A stretch of DNA of 64,000 nt. Source: Metarhizobium sp964253915 (GTDB taxonomy: Bacteria > Pseudomonadota > Alphaproteobacteria > Rhizobiales > Rhizobiaceae). This document shows positions 17,398 through 27,100 of the stretch, piece after piece. The stretch covers positions 124,001 to 188,000 of the forward strand of contig NZ_CAXUSG020000009.1 of assembly GCF_964253915.1 (NCBI RefSeq), given 5' to 3'. Numbering within the stretch: the first letter of the stretch is position 1; each line of letters opens with the position of its first letter. The translations under genes were made by a program, and so were the position numbers. A model generated the notes under the pieces. It was given only the letters and a program-made list of their open reading frames with translations. It was not told where the DNA came from and made no database searches.

Positions 17398-17657
17398 TAT
17401 CGCCGATAGGAGGGCGTTTCGTCGCCATCAAGGCTTTCAACCCAGCTGACGACGGATTCGTGATCGAGCACATTTCCCTCTTCGACATCCAGAAGCGCTT
17501 CGACCGTAAGCTCATGATGCCGCTCCTCGCGGTCGACCCAATCGGCAAGCGCTTGCTGAACGATGGATTCCCGCGAGCGGTCGAGGCGAAATGCCAGTTC
17601 GTCGACCTTGTCTGCGAGCGACTGCGGCAGATGCGCGGTCATGGCGCGTCTTTCCAT
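17397..17657 (-). CDS. parD: ribbon-helix-helix antitoxin of the ParD/CopG type
   Basis: An 86-residue protein: an N-terminal ribbon-helix-helix DNA-binding domain (MTAHLPQSLADKVDELAF then RSRESIVQQALADWV) and an acidic C-terminal tail (EEGNVLDHESVVSWVESLDGDE), which would wrap the toxin. AAGGAG is eight bases before the ATG; a GTG three codons upstream is too close to that site to be used. It is expected to neutralise the downstream toxin and repress its own promoter, which must lie within 17658-17810 and partly overlaps the region before the second ABC exporter. Confidence 0.87.
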   Translation of the reverse strand: MERRAMTAHLPQSLADKVDELAFRLDRSRESIVQQALADWVDREERHHELTVEALLDVEEGNVLDHESVVSWVESLDGDETPSYRR

Positions 17658-17813
17658 AGTGAACACTCCTTGTTGTTGGTGTCATTATAGAGATCGTCAC
17701 CCGGAAATCCAATCTGGAATTGCGGTGCGTTGTCTTCTCTGGTTGCATTTCATGGCCGAAATATAAGATTGTTTTGCTTTGGTTCCCGCGGAGAATCCTC
17801 CTATATCCGCACC

Positions 17814-19682
17814 ATGCTGATACGCGCCGTCTTCAACTTCTTTGAAACCTGGATCAATCCTTATCATCGGCGCGGCGATCTGCGGCCGCCGCAGGGAACC
17901 TATCAGTTCATCTGGTTCTATGTGTCGCAGGCCAAAGCACCGTTCGCAGCCATGCTGGCGGTCGGCGGACTGGTGGCGGTGGTCGAGGCGGGGTTGTTCT
18001 GGTCGGTCGGACTGCTGGTCGACATGCTCGACACGACGCCGAAGGGCGAGGGCTGGTCGGGGCTGATTGCTGCGCATGGCTGGCAGCTTCTCGGCATGCT
18101 GGTCTTCGTGCTCGTCGGCCGCTTCATCATCGTTTCCTTGAATGCGCTTCTCGAAGAACAGACGATCGTGCCCGGCTTCTTCAACATGATGCGCTGGCAG
18201 GCCTATGCGCATATCGCCCGGCAATCGCTCAGCTTCTTCCACAACGATTTTTCCGGCCGCATCGTCAGCAAGGTCTGGTCCGCCGGCCAGGCGACCGGCG
18301 ACCTGATGGTGTCGCTGCTGCAGGTCGTCTGGTTCATCGCCATCTATGCGCTCTCGACCATGGCACTCGTCGCCGCGCTCGACTGGCGGCTCGCCGCCAT
18401 CATCCTTGCCTGGCTTGTCGGGTTCGGGCTGCTGGCACGCTTCTTCGTTCCGCGTATCCGAAGGCTGGCGCGCAACACCGCCGAGACCTCCTCGATGCTC
18501 AACGGCCGCATGGTCGATGCCTATGCCAATATCCAGACGCTGAAACTGTTCAGCCGCGAGGAAGCCAACGATCATTATGTCCGGGAAGGTTTCGACCGTT
18601 TCCAGGCATCAGTGATCGCCTTTACCCGCCATATTACCGGCGTGCGTGCATCGCTGTCGTTGCTGTCGGGCTTCATGATCGCCTCCATCGCCTACCTTTC
18701 CGTCGACCTCTGGTTCGCGGGTGTCATGACCGCCGGCAGCGTCGCCTATACGCTTGGCCTGGTGTTGCGGCTGAATATGCTGCTCGGGCGGCTCATGACG
18801 CAATTCAATGCCATCATGCGCAATCTCGGCACGATCCAGAATGCCGCGGAAATGGTTTCGCAGCCCATCCGTCTCGTTGACCAGCCCGGCGCCGCAAACC
18901 TGAAGGTCGAACACCCGGAAATCTGCTTCGAGCACGTCTCCTTCCACTATGGCAGCGGCAAGGGTGTCATCGATGACCTGACCCTCACCATTCGCCCTGG
19001 AGAGAAGGTCGGCATTGTCGGCCGTTCGGGGGCGGGCAAATCGACGCTCGTCAACCTGCTTTTGCGGTTTTACGACCTGCAAGCCGGCCGCATTCTCATC
19101 GACGGGCAGGATATTTCAAAAGTGCGACAGGAATCCTTGCGCAGCCATATCGGCATGGTGACGCAGGATACGGCGCTCTTGAACCGCTCCATCCGCGACA
19201 ACATTCTCTTCGGCCGGGCGGATGCGGACGAAAAACAGGTGCTGGAGGCGGTGGAGCGGGCCGAAGCCGACCGGTTCATCGCCCATCTGCAGGACCAGCG
19301 CGGTCGCAAGGGTTTTGACGCCCATGTCGGCGAGCGCGGCGTCAAGCTTTCGGGTGGGCAGCGGCAGCGCATCGCCATCGCCCGCGTCATGCTGAAGGAC
19401 GCGCCGATCCTGGTGCTCGACGAGGCGACGTCGGCGCTCGATTCCGAAGTGGAGGCGGCGATCCAGTCGAACCTGGAGCAACTGATGGCGGGAAAGACGG
19501 TGCTGGCGATCGCCCATCGGCTCTCCACCATCGCGGCACTCGACCGGTTGGTGGTGATGGACAGGGGCCGCATCATCGAAGAAGGCACCCATGCCGAGCT
19601 GATCGCTCAGGGCGGCCTTTATGCAGACCTCTGGTCGCGGCAATCGGGCGGCATGATCGCCGACGATGGTTATCCGGACTGA
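17814..19682 (+). CDS. ABC exporter half-transporter, paralogue of 13826-15727
   Basis: A 622-residue TMD-NBD fusion. Walker A is GRSGAGKST near 402-410, the signature is LSGGQRQR near 511, Walker B is ILVLDEATSALD near 531, and the H-loop is AIAHRLSTI. Its membrane half follows the same pattern as the first exporter (NPYHRRGDLRPPQG against NPFPPEEPSLPPKG). The two are paralogues and candidate heterodimer partners, though both catalytic sites look intact. The start is the ATG at 17814, which matches the N-terminus of the first exporter; upstream in-frame sequence (TTG at 17730) is not protein-like. The ribosome site is weak. Confidence 0.9.
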   Translation: MLIRAVFNFFETWINPYHRRGDLRPPQGTYQFIWFYVSQAKAPFAAMLAVGGLVAVVEAGLFWSVGLLVDMLDTTPKGEGWSGLIAAHGWQLLGMLVFVLVGRFIIVSLNALLEEQTIVPGFFNMMRWQAYAHIARQSLSFFHNDFSGRIVSKVWSAGQATGDLMVSLLQVVWFIAIYALSTMALVAALDWRLAAIILAWLVGFGLLARFFVPRIRRLARNTAETSSMLNGRMVDAYANIQTLKLFSREEANDHYVREGFDRFQASVIAFTRHITGVRASLSLLSGFMIASIAYLSVDLWFAGVMTAGSVAYTLGLVLRLNMLLGRLMTQFNAIMRNLGTIQNAAEMVSQPIRLVDQPGAANLKVEHPEICFEHVSFHYGSGKGVIDDLTLTIRPGEKVGIVGRSGAGKSTLVNLLLRFYDLQAGRILIDGQDISKVRQESLRSHIGMVTQDTALLNRSIRDNILFGRADADEKQVLEAVERAEADRFIAHLQDQRGRKGFDAHVGERGVKLSGGQRQRIAIARVMLKDAPILVLDEATSALDSEVEAAIQSNLEQLMAGKTVLAIAHRLSTIAALDRLVVMDRGRIIEEGTHAELIAQGGLYADLWSRQSGGMIADDGYPD

Positions 19683-20018
19683 GCCGCATTCCGCTGCGTG
19701 AGGGTGACCCGTGCCATTGTTGTCTTGCGACAGGACATGCGGATGCGGGGCCAAAGGTCGCACCTACCCACCCTGACTCCATGATTTTACAGGGATAACA
19801 CGCGAAAAACAAACAGGCTTGCCACTTGATCAAAAAAGTGTGGCAGTTTGCCGCGACATTGTGCCCGCGCCTCTTGTCAAGGCTGGACATAATTTGCGAT
19901 CAAGCATAGAACGCGCCGGATTGCCGGGGAATCTGTGGCTAAAATATGTCCACATGCGATTCGCCGGTTTGGGGGCAGTGCGTTTATCGCGAAATTTTGC
20001 GCAGAGGATGGTTTAGCC
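19683..20018. other. intergenic region upstream of the pet operon
   Basis: About 336 bases with no gene I can support. It holds a candidate promoter for petABC (listed separately) and an interrupted TGTGG...CCACA dyad near 19932-19955. Its base composition is more AT-rich than the flanks, as expected for a promoter region. Confidence 0.55.
19884..19912 (+). promoter_or_regulatory. candidate sigma-70-type promoter for petABC
   Basis: TGGACA at 19884-19889 and TAGAAC at 19907-19912 are separated by 17 bases, about 105 bases before the petA GTG. The match is fair, not strong, and was found by eye. Confidence 0.35.
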
Positions 20019-20597
20019 GTGAGCGAACACGAAACGACAAGCGAAACCCTTGGCGAGCCTACTCGCCGTGATTTCCTGTATTTGACGACAGGCATGGCTG
20101 GTGCTGTCGGCGCGGTGTCCGTTGCCTGGCCTTTCATCGATCAGATGCGTCCGGATGCTTCGACGCTGGCGCTTGCTTCGATCGAAGTGGACGTGTCGAG
20201 CCTTGAGCCCGGCATGTCGCTGACGGCGAAGTGGCGCGGCAAGCCGGTATTCATCCGCAACCGCACGCCGAAGGAAATCGAGGAAGCCAACGCGGTAGCG
20301 CTCAGCGATCTCAAGGATCCGGTCGCCCGCAACGCCAACCTTCCGGCCGATGCCCAGGCGACCGACGTCGATCGCTCCGCCGGCAAGGACAAGGAAAACT
20401 GGATCGTGATGATCGGTTCCTGCACACATCTGGGTTGCGTTCCGCTCGGCCAGGCCGGCGATTTCGGCGGATGGTTCTGTCCCTGCCACGGGTCTCACTA
20501 CGATACGGCCGGCCGTATCCGTAAGGGCCCAGCACCGATGAACCTGGCGGTTCCGACCTTTTCTTTCGTTTCCGATACAGTGATCAAGATCGGTTAA
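20019..20597 (+). CDS. petA: ubiquinol-cytochrome c reductase iron-sulfur (Rieske) subunit
   Basis: A 192-residue Rieske protein of the cytochrome bc1 complex, which passes electrons from ubiquinol to cytochrome c1. A twin-arginine pair ([11 protein letters not shown], residues 15-25) opens a membrane anchor. The 2Fe-2S ligands are in CTHLGC (about 134-139) and CPCHGSHYD (about 154-162). The start is GTG at 20019: the product from there has the length and beginning ([17 protein letters not shown]) usual for rhizobial Rieske proteins, while the longer ATG reading frame (from 19935) adds 28 atypical residues. First gene of petABC. Confidence 0.95.
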   Translation: MSEHETTSETLGEPTRRDFLYLTTGMAGAVGAVSVAWPFIDQMRPDASTLALASIEVDVSSLEPGMSLTAKWRGKPVFIRNRTPKEIEEANAVALSDLKDPVARNANLPADAQATDVDRSAGKDKENWIVMIGSCTHLGCVPLGQAGDFGGWFCPCHGSHYDTAGRIRKGPAPMNLAVPTFSFVSDTVIKIG

Positions 20598-20610
20598 GGG
20601 GATACTGATT

Positions 20611-21876
20611 ATGAGTGGTCATTCAAGTTACCAACCGGCGACAGGTCTAGAGAAGTGGATCGACTCCCGTCTTCCGCTTCCGCGTCTGATTTACGATAGC
20701 TTCGTCGCCTATCCGGTCCCGCGCAACCTGAACTATGCCTATACGTTCGGTGCCATGCTTTCGGTCATGCTGGTCGTCCAGATCCTGACCGGCGTGGTTC
20801 TCGCCATGCATTATGCTGCCGAAGCGACCGTTGCCTTCAATTCGGTCGAGAAGATCATGCGCGACGTCAACCACGGTTGGCTGCTGCGCTACATGCACGC
20901 CAACGGTGCGTCGTTCTTCTTCATCGCCGTCTACCTGCACATTGCCCGCGGCCTGTATTACGGCTCCTACAAGGCGCCGCGCGAAATCCTCTGGATCCTC
21001 GGCGTGGTCATCTATCTGCTGATGATGGCGACCGGCTTCATGGGCTACGTTCTGCCCTGGGGTCAGATGTCCTTCTGGGGTGCGACCGTCATCACCGGTT
21101 TCTTCTCGGCTTTCCCGCTGATCGGCGAATGGCTGCAGCAGTTCCTGCTCGGCGGCTTTGCCGTCGACCAGCCGACGCTGAACCGCTTCTTCTCGCTGCA
21201 TTACCTGCTGCCCTTCATGATCGCCGGCGTTGTTGTCCTGCACGTCTGGGCGCTGCATGTGACCGGCCAGACCAACCCGACCGGCGTCGAAGTCAAGACC
21301 AAGACCGACACCGTTCCCTTCACGCCCTATGCGACGCTGAAGGATGCGCTCGGCGTATCGGTATTCCTGATCGTCTACGCCTGGTTCGTGTTCTACATGC
21401 CGAACTATCTCGGCCACCCGGACAACTACATCCCGGCTGACGCGCTGAAGACGCCTGCCCACATCGTTCCGGAATGGTATTACCTGCCGTTCTACGCCAT
21501 GCTGCGTGCCATCACCTTCAACGTCGGCCCGATCGACTCGAAGCTTGGCGGCGTTCTGGTGATGTTCGGTGCGATCATCATCCTGTTCTTCCTGCCGTGG
21601 CTCGATACCTCGAAGGTCCGTTCGGCCGTCTACCGTCCGTGGTACAAGCTGTTCTTCTGGCTCTTCGTCGCGAATGCCATCATGCTCGGCTGGCTTGGGG
21701 CCATGCCTGCAGAAGGTATCTACATCGTCCTGTCGCAGCTCGGCACGCTCTACTACTTCGGTTTCTTCATCGTCATCATGCCGCTTCTCGGCTTGTTCGA
21801 GACACCGCGTCGCCTGCCGAACTCCATCACGGAAGCCGTGCTGGAAAAGAGCGGCAAGTCGGCGGCCAAGGCTTAA
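20611..21876 (+). CDS. petB: ubiquinol-cytochrome c reductase cytochrome b subunit
   Basis: A 421-residue integral membrane protein with the two haem b histidine pairs in helices B and D ([20 protein letters not shown] near 92-111 and [10 protein letters not shown] near 210-219) and the Qo-site PEWY motif ([10 protein letters not shown] near 285-294). It begins 13 bases after petA. It forms the membrane core of the bc1 complex. The length, slightly over 400 residues, suits the alphaproteobacterial bc1 form, with all eight helices in one chain. Confidence 0.97.
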   Translation: MSGHSSYQPATGLEKWIDSRLPLPRLIYDSFVAYPVPRNLNYAYTFGAMLSVMLVVQILTGVVLAMHYAAEATVAFNSVEKIMRDVNHGWLLRYMHANGASFFFIAVYLHIARGLYYGSYKAPREILWILGVVIYLLMMATGFMGYVLPWGQMSFWGATVITGFFSAFPLIGEWLQQFLLGGFAVDQPTLNRFFSLHYLLPFMIAGVVVLHVWALHVTGQTNPTGVEVKTKTDTVPFTPYATLKDALGVSVFLIVYAWFVFYMPNYLGHPDNYIPADALKTPAHIVPEWYYLPFYAMLRAITFNVGPIDSKLGGVLVMFGAIIILFFLPWLDTSKVRSAVYRPWYKLFFWLFVANAIMLGWLGAMPAEGIYIVLSQLGTLYYFGFFIVIMPLLGLFETPRRLPNSITEAVLEKSGKSAAKA

Positions 21877-21900
21877 GACAAGCGGAGAGGGAATAAAAAC

Positions 21901-22785
21901 ATGAAGAAGCTTGTTGCAAGCATCCTGTCGCTCGCAGTGGTCGCCGGTCTCGGCATGGGCGTTGCCGCCTATGCCGAAGAGGCCGCAGCACCCGCTGCGG
22001 AAGGCGAACATGCGGAAGGCGGTACGCCGCATTATCCGATCCACCACCCCAAGAATGTCGACTGGTCCTTCGCAGGCCCGTTCGGCCACTACGACAAGGG
22101 TCAGCTGCAGCGCGGCCTGAAGGTGTACACGGAAGTCTGTTCCGCCTGCCACTCGATGAGCCTGGTTTCCTTCCGCACGCTGGAAGGCCTGGGTTACTCC
22201 GAAGCGCAGGTGAAGACTTTTGCTGCCAACTACGAAGTTCAGGACGGCCCGAACGGCGATGGCGAGATGTTCACCCGCAAGGCTGTCGCCTCGGATCACT
22301 TCCCGTCGCCCTACGCCAACCATGAGGCTGCTGCTGCCGCCAACAACGGCGCTGCTCCTCCGGACATGTCGCTGCTGGCCAAGGCACGCGGCGTGACCCG
22401 TGGCTTCCCGCAGTTCGTCTTCGACATCTTCACCCAGTACCAGGAAGGCGGTCCGGATTACATCTACTCGCTGCTGACCGGTTACCAGGATGCGCCTGCG
22501 GGCCATGAAGTCGCTGCCGGCACGCATTACAATCCGTATTTCGCCAGTGCCGCGGCTCTTGCCATGGCGCCGCCGATCAGCGACGGCCAGGTCACCTATG
22601 ACGATGGCGCGCCGCAGACGCTCGACCAGTACGCCAAGGACGTTTCGGCATTCCTGATGTGGGCCGCCGAGCCACACCTCGAAGAGCGCAAGCGCACCGG
22701 CTTCATGGTCATGGTCTTCCTGGTGATCTTCACCGGCCTGATCTACCTGACGAAGAAGTCGGTCTACGCCAACAAGGAACACTGA
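21901..22785 (+). CDS. petC: ubiquinol-cytochrome c reductase cytochrome c1 subunit
   Basis: A 294-residue periplasmic cytochrome c1. A signal peptide occupies about residues 1-24 (cleavage near AYAEE), the haem-binding CSACH is at residues 80-84, and a C-terminal membrane anchor follows (GFMVMVFLVIFTGLIYLTKKS). GGAGAGGG precedes the ATG. It completes the petABC operon; a strong terminator follows 25 bases after the stop. It carries electrons from the Rieske cluster to soluble or membrane cytochrome c. Confidence 0.96.
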   Translation: MKKLVASILSLAVVAGLGMGVAAYAEEAAAPAAEGEHAEGGTPHYPIHHPKNVDWSFAGPFGHYDKGQLQRGLKVYTEVCSACHSMSLVSFRTLEGLGYSEAQVKTFAANYEVQDGPNGDGEMFTRKAVASDHFPSPYANHEAAAAANNGAAPPDMSLLAKARGVTRGFPQFVFDIFTQYQEGGPDYIYSLLTGYQDAPAGHEVAAGTHYNPYFASAAALAMAPPISDGQVTYDDGAPQTLDQYAKDVSAFLMWAAEPHLEERKRTGFMVMVFLVIFTGLIYLTKKSVYANKEH

Positions 22786-22809
22786 GCTGTTCTTGACATA
22801 GAATGCGAA

Positions 22810-22836
22810 AAGGCGGTTTTCGGACCGCCTTTTTTA
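22810..22836 (+). terminator. rho-independent terminator of petABC
   Basis: An 8-bp stem, AAGGCGGT at 22810-22817 pairing with ACCGCCTT at 22824-22831, has a 6-base loop and runs into a T tract. Confidence 0.9.
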
Positions 22837-22896
22837 TTGGCCTGGATCGGAGCGGTTGCTAGAGTCCGGTCTCAACCTTAAAATCACGGATACCTT

Positions 22897-23439
22897 ATGA
22901 CGACCACCGCCCCGGACCTTGCCGCCTCGATCCGCTCGATCGTGGATTATCCGAAACCCGGCATCATCTTTCGGGATATCACCACACTTCTAGGCAATCC
23001 GCGCGCCTTTCGGCGTGCCGTCGATGAATTGGTCAATCCGTATGCCGGACTGAAGATCGACAAGATCGCCGGCATGGAAGCCCGCGGCTTCATCCTCGGC
23101 GGCGCCGTCGCCCACCAGCTGTCGGCCGGCTTCGTGCCAATCCGCAAGAAGGGCAAGCTGCCGCACGAGACGGTGCGCATCGCCTACAGCCTGGAATACG
23201 GCGTCGACGAGATGGAAATGCACCGCGATGCCGTGCAGCCGGGCGAGAAGGTGATCCTGGTGGACGACCTGATCGCCACCGGCGGCACCGCCGTCGGAGC
23301 GGTGCAGCTGTTGCGCCAGATCGGCGCCGACGTCATTTCCTGCTGCTTCGTCATCGACCTGCCGGATCTTGGCGGCCGCGCCAAGCTTGAGGCGCTTGGC
23401 GTCGAAGTGCGCACGCTGGTGGAATTCAGCGGGCACTGA
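22897..23439 (+). CDS. apt: adenine phosphoribosyltransferase
   Basis: A 180-residue type I phosphoribosyltransferase converting adenine and PRPP to AMP. The PRPP-binding motif [14 protein letters not shown] is at about residues 121-134. The N-terminal [20 protein letters not shown] is typical of Apt, as is MEARGFILG. It follows petABC after a terminator, an order seen in rhizobia. It belongs to purine salvage and has its own promoter by inference. Confidence 0.95.
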   Translation: MTTTAPDLAASIRSIVDYPKPGIIFRDITTLLGNPRAFRRAVDELVNPYAGLKIDKIAGMEARGFILGGAVAHQLSAGFVPIRKKGKLPHETVRIAYSLEYGVDEMEMHRDAVQPGEKVILVDDLIATGGTAVGAVQLLRQIGADVISCCFVIDLPDLGGRAKLEALGVEVRTLVEFSGH

Positions 23440-23462
23440 GTGTTTTTCGGGGGGCGCGACAA

Positions 23463-23605
23463 GCCCCTCATCCGCCTGCCGGCACCTTCTCCCCGCAAGC
23501 GGGGAGAAGGGGTTATGCCGCGCAGTTTCCGCCAAACTCGAGGTCGGGTGGGGTAAGTCCCCTCTCCCCGCCTGCGGGGAGAGGGTTAGGGTGAGGGGCA
23601 AGCTC
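23463..23605. repeat. RIME-like intergenic palindromic repeat, copy 1
   Basis: Two hairpin units lie between apt and the MaoC gene. The first pairs CCTTCTCCCCGC with GCGGGGAGAAGG, and the second pairs CCTCTCCCCGC with GCGGGGAGAGG. The last 49 bases (23555-23603) are identical to 47418-47466. The layout matches Rhizobium-specific intergenic mosaic elements (RIME). It may stabilise or end mRNAs. Confidence 0.8.
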
Positions 23606-23625
23606 CCGCTCGACGCCCCAACCAC

Positions 23626-24090
23626 TCAAGCAAACTCCAGCACCGTGCTTTCGAACCGCACCACCGGCAAACCGTCCTGGTTTGCGCCTTCGCAGACGAT
23701 GGTGTTGAGGATGCGTCCCGGCCGGGATGCAAGCTCCCGGCTTGCCGTCAGCGTCACGAAATAGGTGACGCTGTCGCCGGCGAAGACCGGGCGGAACCAG
23801 GCGAGATCGCGGAAGCCAGGGGAGGGGCCGAGTTGCGGCGGCACGATGCCTTCGGCCTTCAGGCGCTCGGTTTCGACCGTCCAGTAATCGACGAAGCTGC
23901 GCATCCACATGGCGCAGGTGTGCCAGCCGGAAGCGCAGAGGCCGCCGAACAGCGTATCCTTTGCCGCTTCGGCATCCATGTGGAACGGCTGCGGATCGAA
24001 ACGCGAGGCAAAATGGACGATGTCCGCCGCCTCGAACCGATGGGTACCGATCTCCAGTTTCTTCTCGTGGTAGAGTTCGCTCATCTTCAT
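23626..24090 (-). CDS. MaoC-like hot-dog dehydratase, second of a tandem pair
   Basis: A 154-residue MaoC-like protein. The hot-dog core shows DIVHFASRFDPQPFHMD near 22-38, LFGGLCASGWHTCAMWMR near 47-64, then DLAWFRPVFAGDSVTY and the end strand. The Asp/His hydratase pair of R-specific enoyl-CoA hydratases corresponds to the DPQPFHMD segment. Start overlaps the preceding MaoC stop (ATGA), so the pair is coupled. The two 154-residue proteins resemble each other and could form a heterodimer. Substrate unknown. Confidence 0.85.
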   Translation of the reverse strand: MKMSELYHEKKLEIGTHRFEAADIVHFASRFDPQPFHMDAEAAKDTLFGGLCASGWHTCAMWMRSFVDYWTVETERLKAEGIVPPQLGPSPGFRDLAWFRPVFAGDSVTYFVTLTASRELASRPGRILNTIVCEGANQDGLPVVRFESTVLEFA

Positions 24091-24551
24091 GCCGACGTCT
24101 CCGGAGCCTTGGCCATGCGGAACATGATGGAGTTTTCCGAGACGGAGACGATTTCGCCCCGCTGGTTTTCCGCCTCGTGGCGCAACTTGACGATGCCGAC
24201 GCCCGGGCGCGAGCGCAGCAGCCGTGCCTCAAGAACGGTCGAACGGCCGGACAGCGTGTCGCCGGCGAGCACCGGCCTTTTCCATTCCATCAGGTCGATG
24301 CCCGGAGAACCCTCGGAGAGCGAGTTCAGCAGGTAGCTGTCGATCATCATGCGCATGACCATGGAGCTGGTGTGCCATCCCGATGCCGCCAGCCCACCCA
24401 GGATGCTTTCGCGACCGGCGGCCTCATCGAGGTGCATGGGCTGCGGATCGAAAGCGCTGGCGAATTCTATGATCTCTTCGACCGTTACATGTTTGGGACC
24501 GAGCGGAAACACCCGGCCCGGCGTAAAATCTTCAAAACTATATTTCGTCAC
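24087..24551 (-). CDS. MaoC-like hot-dog dehydratase, first of a tandem pair
   Basis: A 154-residue MaoC-like protein starting at GTG with GGTGG upstream; the upstream ATG at 24584 is a poor alternative. It shows the same layout as its neighbour: EIIEFASAFDPQPMHLDEAA, ILGGLAASGWHTSSMVMRMM, LMEWKRPVLAGDTLSG and RPGVGIVKLRHEAENQRGE. Sequence similarity and identical length suggest tandem duplication. In fungi and some bacteria, such pairs form asymmetric hydratases. Nothing in the flanks gives a pathway. Confidence 0.85.
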   Translation of the reverse strand: MTKYSFEDFTPGRVFPLGPKHVTVEEIIEFASAFDPQPMHLDEAAGRESILGGLAASGWHTSSMVMRMMIDSYLLNSLSEGSPGIDLMEWKRPVLAGDTLSGRSTVLEARLLRSRPGVGIVKLRHEAENQRGEIVSVSENSIMFRMAKAPETSA

Positions 24552-24735
24552 GTTTCCACCCGGTCTTCTTTTCGGTGGGCACAATGGCGAGGGCGGCGGT
24601 GTTTTTCAAGGGGCGGGCGCAAGCTGTCGTTTTCGAGTGGGGGCAGTCTGGGCGGACGCTTGTCAAACCAGCGAGGGCATTTAAGGTGACGCGGCTTGCC
24701 GGGTCGGGCAAACGAAGCGATCGGAATGGGATGAC

Positions 24736-25851
24736 ATGCAGAATTTGAAATCGGTTCTCGATGCCGCCGCCGGCGAAGGCATCATCTCCACCGAGCAGGC
24801 TTCGACGCTGGTTCCTTATCTGGAGGAGCGCGGCGTGACGTTTTCCGCCCGCACCGACACCGGCGCCACCGACATTGCCGGGCCGAGGGGCGGGGACGCG
24901 ATTGCGCCAGTGGAGGATACCGAGGCACCGCGCTTCATCCGCGGGTTCCACGATGTGCTGATCACCATCGGTATCGTCATCGTGCTCTCCGGCATCTGGG
25001 GCATCGGATCGTTTTTCGCAGCCTTGCCCGCCATCATCATTCTGGCGGAAGTGCTGGTGCGGCGGCAGCGGCTGGCCTTGCCGGCCGTGGTCCTGACCAT
25101 CGCCTATATTCAGTGGATCTTCGTCGTGACGCTGATCGGCCTCGACGAGGCATTCGGCGAGAGCGTTGATCCGGTGCTGCAATTCCTGGTGATGGCGGTG
25201 CCGTTTCCGGTGGCGCTGCTGCCGTTCTACTGGCGCTATCGCATTCCGCTGTCTCTCGGGCTGCTCATCCTGTCGGTGTTCACCCTTGCCCTTGCTCTGG
25301 TCTTCATGGGCCTGTCGCGCGCAACGGGCGATCCGGATTTCGTCAGCAACCGACCGGCAATCTCCTCGACGATCCTCCTCGTCACGGCTTTGGGGCTGTT
25401 TGCCGTCGCCATGTGGTACGACCTATCGGACCGTTTGCGCATTTCACGCCGCTCCGACATTGCCTTCTGGCTGCATCTGGTCGCCGCACCGGCACTGCTC
25501 TATTCGATGCTTGCTTTCGTTTTTCTCGGCAAATTCGACAGCAGCATCTTTTCCGGTGATGCCGGCGCCACCAAGGCGCTTGTGGTCGTCGGTATCGTCA
25601 TTCTGTTCATGGCCGTCGGCCTGATCATCGACCGACGCGCCTTTGTCACCTCCGGTCTGGTGTCGCTCGGGTTGGCGACCGCCAGCATCCTGCAGAAGAT
25701 GCAGGCGCAGCCGGAAAGTTATGCCTTTGCCACGCTTTTGATCGTCGGGCTTATCGTGCTGACCATCGGCGTCGGCTGGCCGCATTTCCGCCGCTGGATC
25801 TTTGCGGCGCTGCCGCCGGCGCTGAAAGAAAAACTGCCGCCTCTTCGATGA
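24736..25851 (+). CDS. DUF2157-like membrane protein
   Basis: A 371-residue membrane protein. The first 35 residues (AAGEGIISTEQASTLVPYL) resemble the DUF2157 N-terminal segment that precedes the membrane part. About ten hydrophobic helices follow, roughly from residue 70 to 360. It diverges from the MaoC pair. No transport or enzyme motif can be read. Confidence 0.75.
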   Translation: MQNLKSVLDAAAGEGIISTEQASTLVPYLEERGVTFSARTDTGATDIAGPRGGDAIAPVEDTEAPRFIRGFHDVLITIGIVIVLSGIWGIGSFFAALPAIIILAEVLVRRQRLALPAVVLTIAYIQWIFVVTLIGLDEAFGESVDPVLQFLVMAVPFPVALLPFYWRYRIPLSLGLLILSVFTLALALVFMGLSRATGDPDFVSNRPAISSTILLVTALGLFAVAMWYDLSDRLRISRRSDIAFWLHLVAAPALLYSMLAFVFLGKFDSSIFSGDAGATKALVVVGIVILFMAVGLIIDRRAFVTSGLVSLGLATASILQKMQAQPESYAFATLLIVGLIVLTIGVGWPHFRRWIFAALPPALKEKLPPLR

Positions 25852-25887
25852 AGGGCGGCAGCAAAAGATCAGAACGGAGATACGTGA

Positions 25888-26991
25888 TCAGGTGTTGAAG
25901 CGGAAGTGGATGACGTCGCCGTCATGCACCACGTATTCCTTGCCTTCGTCGCGGCCCTTGCCGGCTTCCTTGGCGCCGACTTCGCCCTTGAAGGCGATGT
26001 AGTCGTCATAGGAGATGGTGAAGGCGCGGATGAAGCCGCGTTCGAAATCGGTGTGGATGACACCGGCGGCGGCTGGGGCCTTGGTGCCGCGGACGATGGT
26101 CCAGGCGCGGGTTTCCTTCGGGCCGACGGTGAAATAGGTGATCAGGTCGAGCAGGTGGTAGCCGGCGCGGATCAGGCGGTCGAGGCCGGCCTCTTCCAGG
26201 CCGAGCGCGCCCAGAAATTCCTTGGCTTCATCTTCCGGCAACTGGGCGACTTCGGCTTCGATGGCGGCCGAGATGATGACGCATTCGGCGCCTTGGGCTG
26301 CAGCCATTTCGGCGACCGCCTTGGTGTGGGCATTGCCGTCGACCGCATCGCCTTCAGCTACGTTGCAGACGTAGAGCACCGGATGCGACGTCAGAAGGTT
26401 GAGACCCTTGAGGATTTCGATCTCGTCGGAGGCAAGCGTCTGCAGCAGGATCCGGGCCGGCTTGCCTTCGTTCAGAAGCTTGATCACCGCTTCCATGACC
26501 GGAAGCTGCGCCACGGACTCCTTGTCCTTGCCGGTGGCCCGCTTGCGGGTCTGCTCGACGCGGCGCTCCAGGCTTTCGAGGTCGGCGAGCATCAGCTCGG
26601 TCTCGATCGTATCGGCATCACCGACCGGATTGATCTTGCCTTCGACATGGGTGATGTCGTCGTCCTCGAAACAACGCAGCACGTGCACGACGGCATCGAC
26701 TTCGCGGATGTTGGCGAGGAACTTGTTGCCGAGACCTTCACCCTTCGACGCGCCGCGCACCAGACCGGCAATATCGACGAAGGAGATCCGTGTCGGAATG
26801 ATTTCCTTGGAGCCAGCAATCGCCGCCAGCTTCTGCATGCGCGGATCCGGCACGGCGACTTCGCCGGTGTTCGGCTCGATGGTGCAGAAGGGATAGTTGG
26901 CTGCCTGCGCGGCGGCCGTCTTGGTGAGAGCGTTGAAGAGGGTCGACTTGCCGACATTCGGCAGGCCGACGATACCGCATTTGAAGCCCAT
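25888..26991 (-). CDS. ychF: redox-regulated ATPase YchF (Obg-like)
   Basis: A 367-residue P-loop NTPase with Walker [13 protein letters not shown] at residues 8-19, a switch segment [20 protein letters not shown], and a NKxE-like replacement typical of YchF (ATP rather than GTP preference). The C-terminal TGS domain contains [20 protein letters not shown] and ends in FRFNT. It binds ribosomes and is linked to oxidative stress responses. The start is the ATG giving [16 protein letters not shown]; the longer frame (to 27135) is non-homologous. It stands tail-to-tail with the DUF2157-like gene. Confidence 0.95.
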   Translation of the reverse strand: MGFKCGIVGLPNVGKSTLFNALTKTAAAQAANYPFCTIEPNTGEVAVPDPRMQKLAAIAGSKEIIPTRISFVDIAGLVRGASKGEGLGNKFLANIREVDAVVHVLRCFEDDDITHVEGKINPVGDADTIETELMLADLESLERRVEQTRKRATGKDKESVAQLPVMEAVIKLLNEGKPARILLQTLASDEIEILKGLNLLTSHPVLYVCNVAEGDAVDGNAHTKAVAEMAAAQGAECVIISAAIEAEVAQLPEDEAKEFLGALGLEEAGLDRLIRAGYHLLDLITYFTVGPKETRAWTIVRGTKAPAAAGVIHTDFERGFIRAFTISYDDYIAFKGEVGAKEAGKGRDEGKEYVVHDGDVIHFRFNT

Positions 26992-27100
26992 GGCCTGAAA
27001 CCTGTTCGATAAAATTTCGTTGTTGAGCCTTTTGCGGAAAGGGCTGGTGAAGGTCAAGTGGCTGGGGGCGAAAGACGAGGTTTGAAATGCGCTGGCGATG

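Noticed and set aside
17658..17813. second leader ORF before the second ABC exporter
   Set aside because: No short ORF with a ribosome site followed by a terminator was found there.
19935..20018. 28-residue N-terminal extension of petA
   Set aside because: Sequence is unlike Rieske proteins and the GTG at 20019 gives the normal length and twin-arginine position.
20647..22782. 711-codon minus-strand frame opposite petB and petC
   Set aside because: Antisense to well-known cytochrome genes; a by-product of codon bias.
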